NCBI RefSeq assembly: GCF_032062175.1
Contig: NZ_DAMBQK010000004.1
Span: forward strand, 124,001-188,000
Origin: Atlantibacter sp032062175
Lineage (GTDB): Bacteria > Pseudomonadota > Gammaproteobacteria > Enterobacterales > Enterobacteriaceae
DNA length: 64,000 nt
Direction of reading: 5' to 3'
In this document: in pieces, positions 59,945 through 64,000 of the stretch
How positions within the stretch are numbered: the first letter of the stretch is position 1
Layout: every line of letters begins with the position of its first letter
Notes under the pieces: generated by a model
The model's database searches: none
Seen by the model: only the letters and a program-made list of their open reading frames with translations
Told to the model about the DNA's origin: nothing
Made by a program: the position numbers and the translations under genes

Positions 59945-60718
59945 ATGACAATAGCGCAAAATATACCGGATCCTGACGCCCTGTTATGTGATGTGAACGC
60001 GTTTGCCAAACCGGTAATAATAAGTCTGGTGGGCGCTGGCGGTAAAACCAGCACGCTGTTTTGGTTAGCCAGATTATTTTGTCGTATCGGCAGGCGCGTG
60101 TTAATTACCACCACCACCCAGATGTATATGCCCGATCCCGCCTGTCCGGTAACGCTTTGCCGCGATCCCACGCAACTTCCTGCCCACCTTTTCCAGTCGT
60201 CGCTGATGGCCTGTTTCGCTGGCTGGAACGCTGCCCATAACAAAGTGCGTGGATTTTCGCCGGAAATCATAGACCGCCTGATTGCGCAACAGGATCTGGA
60301 TGTCATTTTGATAGAAGCTGACGGCGCTCGCGGTTTTGCATTAAAAGCGCCCGCTGAGCATGAACCTTGCATACCTCAATCCAGTCGCTGCGTGATAGGG
60401 GTTACCGGCGGGGGCCTGTTCGATAAGCCGGTTGGACCGGATAACGTTCACCGTTGGGCGCAGTTTGCCGCGATTACCGGGCTTGGCGCCGGAGAGCGGC
60501 TGGATTTGACCGCCATGCGGCGGCTGATCCAACACCCGCTGGGGCTGTTTAAAGGCACGCCGCCGGGCTGTCGCCGGGTCTGGTTTATCAATCGTGGTTC
60601 TCAATATGAGAATCATCAGCAAACCCTGAGAGACATGCTGGAGGCCGACGAGGTGGACGCTATTTGGCAGGGGGCGGTGCAGGAAACCCCGCCTATTACG
60701 CGCAGAGTGGTGAGATAG
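59945..60718 (+). CDS. yqeC: YqeC-family P-loop protein of the selenium-dependent hydroxylase system
   Basis: A 257-residue protein (E. coli about 256) of unknown activity with a P-loop-like GAGGKTSTLF near residues 29-38 and a Walker B-like ILIEADGARG (about 122-131). It belongs to a family that follows selenium-dependent molybdenum hydroxylases. The ATG at 59945 follows CGGAG. It precedes yqeB by 49 bases and is divergent from mocA. Confidence 0.88.
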   Translation: MTIAQNIPDPDALLCDVNAFAKPVIISLVGAGGKTSTLFWLARLFCRIGRRVLITTTTQMYMPDPACPVTLCRDPTQLPAHLFQSSLMACFAGWNAAHNKVRGFSPEIIDRLIAQQDLDVILIEADGARGFALKAPAEHEPCIPQSSRCVIGVTGGGLFDKPVGPDNVHRWAQFAAITGLGAGERLDLTAMRRLIQHPLGLFKGTPPGCRRVWFINRGSQYENHQQTLRDMLEADEVDAIWQGAVQETPPITRRVVR

Positions 60719-60767
60719 CAGCCCAGGTTTACTGGGGCGCCGAATGGATATTTCTATTGAGGTAACA

Positions 60768-62393
60768 ATGAATATTTTCACTGAAGCTGCAAAACTCGAA
60801 GAGACGAATTGCCCGTTCGCCATGGCGCAAATTATCGATAGCCGTGGCTCCACGCCGCGCCATTCGGCGCAAATGATTATTCATCAGGATGGCTCCATCG
60901 TCGGCACCGTTGGCGGCGGCATGGTTGAGCGCCGGGTGATCGACGAAGCGCTGGAGGCGATGCGTGAACGTAAACCCCGGCTGTTCCACGGCCGCATGGC
61001 GCGTAACGGCGACGATGCGGTTGGGTCTGACTGTGGCGGCGCGATGTCGGTGTATATCAGCGTTCACGGGCTACGGCCCCGGCTGGTGTTAATTGGCGCA
61101 GGCCATGTTAACCGGGCGATTGCCCTGGCGGCACAGCCGCTCGGATTCGAAATTTCAGTGGCGGATATTTACCCGGAAAGCCTTAACCCAGATTTCTTCC
61201 CACCTGCAACCCAGTTGCTGCACGCCGCGTCGTTTTCCGCCGCCGTGGATGCCCTTGATATCAAACCCGATAACTTTGTGCTGATCGCCACCAATAACCA
61301 GGACCGTGAAGCGCTGGATAAACTGATTGGCCGCCCGGTTACCTGGCTTGGGCTGCTGGCCAGTCGCCGTAAAGCTCAGGTATTTATTCGCCAGATGCGT
61401 GAAAGCGGGCTCACCGAAGAACAGCTTTCCCGGTTCCATGCCCCGGTGGGATATAACATCGGCGCGGAAACCCCGCAGGAAATCGCCATTAGCGTGTTAG
61501 CGGAAATATTGCAGATTAAAAACCACGCGGCGGGCGGGTTGATGAGCCAGGCGGCGCATCCCTCTCACCATCAGCGGATTGTGATCCGCGGTGCAGGGGA
61601 TATTGCCACCGGCGTGGCGCTGCGTCTGTTCCATGCCGGGTTTAAAGTGATCATGCTGGAGGTCGATAAACCCACGGTGATTCGCCGTACTGTGGCGTTC
61701 GCCCAGGCGGTTTTTGACGGCGAAATGGTGGTGGAAGGGGTAAGGGCGAAACGTACCACCTCTGCCAGAGAGGCGCTTGCCCTGGCGGACAGCGGCGTAG
61801 TGCCGGTGCTGATCGACCCAAATTGCACCACGCTGAACGTGCTGGAGCCGGGCTGCGTGGTGGATGCCATCCTCGCCAAAGAAAATACCGGCACCCACTG
61901 CGGTATGGCACCGATTACCCTGGCGCTGGGGCCGGGCTTTACCGCCGGAAAAGATTGCCATGCGGTGATCGAAACCAATCGCGGACACTGGCTGGGGCAG
62001 GTTATCTACCAGGGGACAGCGCAGGAAAATACCGGCATTCCAGGCAATATTATGGGCCATACCTCTCGCCGGGTGATCCGTGCGCCGGTAGCCGGGATTA
62101 TGCACGCCCGGGTAGCGTTGGGCGACATCGTCAACGAGGGCGATGTGATTGCCCATATCGGCGACACGCCTATCGAAGCGCCGCTAACGGGAATGGTGCG
62201 CGGCTTACTGAATGACGGGCTGGCAGTCAGCGGCGGATTTAAAATCGGTGATATCGATCCGCGCGGCGCGGCGGCAGACTATACCAGCGTCTCCGATAAG
62301 GCCCGCGCCATTGGCGGCGGGGTACTGGAAGCGGTGATGACGTTGATGCACCAGGGCGTGAAATCCACGCAGGAAGTGCTGACGGTGGCGTAA
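60768..62393 (+). CDS. yqeB: YqeB, XdhC-like maturation protein
   Basis: A 541-residue protein, equal to E. coli YqeB. The N-terminal half is XdhC/CoxI-like (SRGSTPRHSAQM, GTVGGGMVE, SDCGGAMSVYIS, and a Rossmann LIGAGHVNRAIA near 115). XdhC proteins insert the sulfurated molybdenum cofactor. The C-terminal half (from about 275, VIRGAGDIATGVALR) is specific to the YqeB family, which co-occurs with selenium-dependent hydroxylases. The start at 60768 follows TTGAGG. Confidence 0.93.
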   Translation: MNIFTEAAKLEETNCPFAMAQIIDSRGSTPRHSAQMIIHQDGSIVGTVGGGMVERRVIDEALEAMRERKPRLFHGRMARNGDDAVGSDCGGAMSVYISVHGLRPRLVLIGAGHVNRAIALAAQPLGFEISVADIYPESLNPDFFPPATQLLHAASFSAAVDALDIKPDNFVLIATNNQDREALDKLIGRPVTWLGLLASRRKAQVFIRQMRESGLTEEQLSRFHAPVGYNIGAETPQEIAISVLAEILQIKNHAAGGLMSQAAHPSHHQRIVIRGAGDIATGVALRLFHAGFKVIMLEVDKPTVIRRTVAFAQAVFDGEMVVEGVRAKRTTSAREALALADSGVVPVLIDPNCTTLNVLEPGCVVDAILAKENTGTHCGMAPITLALGPGFTAGKDCHAVIETNRGHWLGQVIYQGTAQENTGIPGNIMGHTSRRVIRAPVAGIMHARVALGDIVNEGDVIAHIGDTPIEAPLTGMVRGLLNDGLAVSGGFKIGDIDPRGAAADYTSVSDKARAIGGGVLEAVMTLMHQGVKSTQEVLTVA

Positions 62394-62398
62394 GGCAT

Positions 62399-62432
62399 TA
62401 AAAAAACCAAGGGCGCTGCGGCGCCCTTGGTC
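62399..62432. terminator. Bidirectional terminator between yqeB and yqeA
   Basis: CCAAGGGCGC-TGCG-GCGCCCTTGG, a perfect 10-bp stem with an A run on the left that becomes a T run for the convergent yqeA transcript. Confidence 0.8.
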
Positions 62433-62449
62433 GTTTCTTGCGTAAACAG

Positions 62450-63382
62450 CTACTGGCTGATAATGGTGCCGGTTTTGCCTTCAATCCCTTCTTTGGCTTT
62501 ACTCAGCACGGTGATCAGCGCTTCGCGGCCCGGACGGGAGCGGGCGAACGCGGCGGCGGCTTCCACCTTCGGCAGCATTGAGCCTTTGGCGAAATGCCCT
62601 TCGTCGATAAAGCGCTGGGCGTCGTTCAGCGACAGGCGATCCAGCCACTGTTCGTTGGGCTTGCCAAAGTTGATCGCTACTTTTTCTACTGCGGTGAGGA
62701 TAATCAGCATATCGGCATCGATCATCTCCGCCAGCCGGGCGCTGGCCCAGTCTTTGTCGATCACCGCGCTGGCACCGCGCAGATGCAGGCCTTCACGGAT
62801 CACCGGAATACCGCCGCCGCCTGCGGTGATCACCACGTGGCCCGCTTCCATCATCACTTTAACGGTCTCTTTTTCGATGATATCCACCGGCTTCGGCGAC
62901 GCCACGACGCGACGATAGCCGCGCCCGGCATCTTCTTTCATGGTGTAGCCCTGCCGGGTCAAATGCGCCGCTTCCTGTTCGCTGAAGAATGAACCGATAG
63001 GTTTGGTGGGGTTGAGAAACGCCGGATCGTTGGCGTCCACTTCGACCTGGGTGATTAGCGTGGCCACCGGTATCTGCATCTGGCGGGAAAGTAGCTCTTC
63101 ACGCAGCGCGTTTTGCAGATCGTAGCCGATGTAGCCCTGGCTCAGCGCCACGCAGACCGACATTGGCAGCATCGGGGTATGCGCCTCAGTTTTGGCGGCG
63201 GCTTCAAATGCCAGGTTGATCATGCCTACCTGAGGGCCGTTGCCGTGCGTCACCACCACCTGATGGCCCTGGGCGATTAAATCGACTATCGCCTGGGAGG
63301 TGGTTTTTACCGCTGCCATCTGTCCGGCCAGATCGTCGCCAAGGGCATTCCCGCCCAGGGCGAGAACAATTTTCTTACTCAT
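62450..63382 (-). CDS. yqeA: Carbamate kinase-like protein YqeA
   Basis: A 310-residue member of the carbamate kinase family, equal to E. coli YqeA. Motifs are the N-terminal LALGGNAL, VVTHGNGPQVG (about 44-54), and the ATP-site TAGGGGIPV near 208. It would turn carbamoyl phosphate from ring degradation into ATP, carbon dioxide and ammonia. It lies 53 bases after hyuA on the same strand, so the two are probably co-transcribed. Confidence 0.93.
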   Translation of the reverse strand: MSKKIVLALGGNALGDDLAGQMAAVKTTSQAIVDLIAQGHQVVVTHGNGPQVGMINLAFEAAAKTEAHTPMLPMSVCVALSQGYIGYDLQNALREELLSRQMQIPVATLITQVEVDANDPAFLNPTKPIGSFFSEQEAAHLTRQGYTMKEDAGRGYRRVVASPKPVDIIEKETVKVMMEAGHVVITAGGGGIPVIREGLHLRGASAVIDKDWASARLAEMIDADMLIILTAVEKVAINFGKPNEQWLDRLSLNDAQRFIDEGHFAKGSMLPKVEAAAAFARSRPGREALITVLSKAKEGIEGKTGTIISQ

Positions 63383-63435
63383 CCTTTCCTCACTTCGTAG
63401 GGGTTCGGGGTCATCCGTTTACGCCACTTTGCCGG

Positions 63436-63999
63436 TCAGGGAACCGGGTGTTTAAACGGTTTACGTCGCAGGTAGCGCCCTTGTCCGGGGCTACCGGTAA
63501 ATTTGCCGTCGCGGAAAACGGTATTGCCGCGCGACAGAGTCTGGCGAATTTCGCCCTGGCACACCATGCCTTCCCAGGGGGAGTAATCGGCGTTGTCGTG
63601 CAGGTTTTCATGGCGAATGGGGGTGGTACGGCGCGGGTCGATAATGACGATATCGCCGTCTGCGCCGGGGGCGATCTGGCCTTTATGCGGCCACAGGCCG
63701 AACAGTTTGGCCGGCGTGGCGCTGGTTAAGGCGACAAAACGTTCGGGAGAAATGCGCCCGCTCATCACACCGTGGGAAAACAGCAGCAGCAGGCGGTTTT
63801 CCACGCCGGGCAGGCCGTTCGGGCAGCGGCTGAAATCGCCGCCGGACAGACGCTGGCGTTGCTCCAGTGAGAAGGTGCAATGGTCGGTCGCCACCACGTC
63901 CACTGCGCCGTCGGCGATGCCGCACCACAGCTTGTCCTGCTCGCGCACGTTGCGCAGCGGCGGGCTGAGAATAAACTTCAGCGCGTCTTCCGCCTGGTA
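63436..63999 (-). CDS. hyuA: D-phenylhydantoinase/dihydropyrimidinase HyuA, C-terminal part
   Basis: The C-terminal 187 residues of a cyclic amidohydrolase; the frame is open to the window edge, so the N-terminal 60% and most metal ligands are missing. The segment VVATDHCTFS carries the last metal-ligand aspartate, and NGLPGVENR and HDNADYSPWEG match E. coli HyuA. The enzyme opens hydantoin-type rings; its natural substrate here may be a purine-derived ring. Confidence 0.93.
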   Translation of the reverse strand, partial: YQAEDALKFILSPPLRNVREQDKLWCGIADGAVDVVATDHCTFSLEQRQRLSGGDFSRCPNGLPGVENRLLLLFSHGVMSGRISPERFVALTSATPAKLFGLWPHKGQIAPGADGDIVIIDPRRTTPIRHENLHDNADYSPWEGMVCQGEIRQTLSRGNTVFRDGKFTGSPGQGRYLRRKPFKHPVP

Positions 64000-64000
64000 G

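Noticed and set aside
1..64000. CRISPR arrays, insertion sequences, prophage genes, tRNA or rRNA genes
   Set aside because: No regularly spaced repeats, transposase or phage frames, or structural RNA signatures apart from 6S RNA were seen. xerD encodes the housekeeping recombinase, not a mobile-element integrase.

Overview
The window is a chromosomal segment of an enterobacterium (Enterobacteriaceae, GC-rich, in the Enterobacter/Klebsiella/Kosakonia range rather than Escherichia itself). Most genes match E. coli K-12 proteins closely in sequence and length, and the order follows the E. coli speB to hyuA segment with local insertions and losses. No rRNA, tRNA, insertion sequence, prophage or CRISPR array is visible.

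Layout. 1-3.5 kb: 3' end of speB, loiP, tktA. 3.5-6.6 kb: an accessory operon of a PPC/DUF296 protein plus a complete ECF-type transporter (S, T and two unlike ATPases) of unknown substrate, lying between tktA and epd. 7-10.5 kb: the central-carbon cluster epd-pgk-fbaA behind CRP-like and Cra-like sites. 10.6-18.6 kb: mscS, an orphan fimbrillin-like gene, argO, yggE, argP, rpiA, serA, fau, 6S RNA and zapA. 18.7-28.7 kb: ygfB-pepP-ubiH-ubiI, the glycine-cleavage operon gcvTHP with a PurR-like box, and ygfF. 28.8-32.7 kb: a tri-heme cytochrome c peroxidase behind a perfect FNR box, bglA and an RpiR-family regulator. 32.8-42.6 kb: yqfB, yqfA, ygfZ, sdhE-ygfX, fldB, xerD-dsbC-recJ, prfB with its programmed +1 frameshift, and lysS. 

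42.6-64 kb is the most interesting part: an anaerobic purine and molybdenum-hydroxylase locus. It holds transporters for urate, guanine/hypoxanthine and xanthine (uacT, ghxQ, xanQ), guanine deaminase (guaD), the urate-linked Fe-S oxidoreductase uacF, a molybdenum hydroxylase (xdhD + ygfM), the companion proteins ssnA and ygfK, cofactor-maturation genes (mocA, yqeC, yqeB), and ring-opening/carbamate genes (hyuA, yqeA). Taken together this suggests purines are imported, deaminated, hydroxylated and opened, with ATP recovered by a carbamate kinase.

Four sigma-54-like -24/-12 elements (GG-N10-GC) can be read in front of ygfK, xanQ, uacT and uacF. These suggest that separately transcribed units of this locus share one sigma-54 activator encoded outside the window. 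XdhD keeps the fold region of a [2Fe-2S] ferredoxin domain but has lost every cluster cysteine, while the adjacent YgfK is rich in Fe-S and flavin motifs. This is the best candidate for unusual biochemistry here. All family assignments rest on reading the sequences and on memory of E. coli homologues; no database search was possible.
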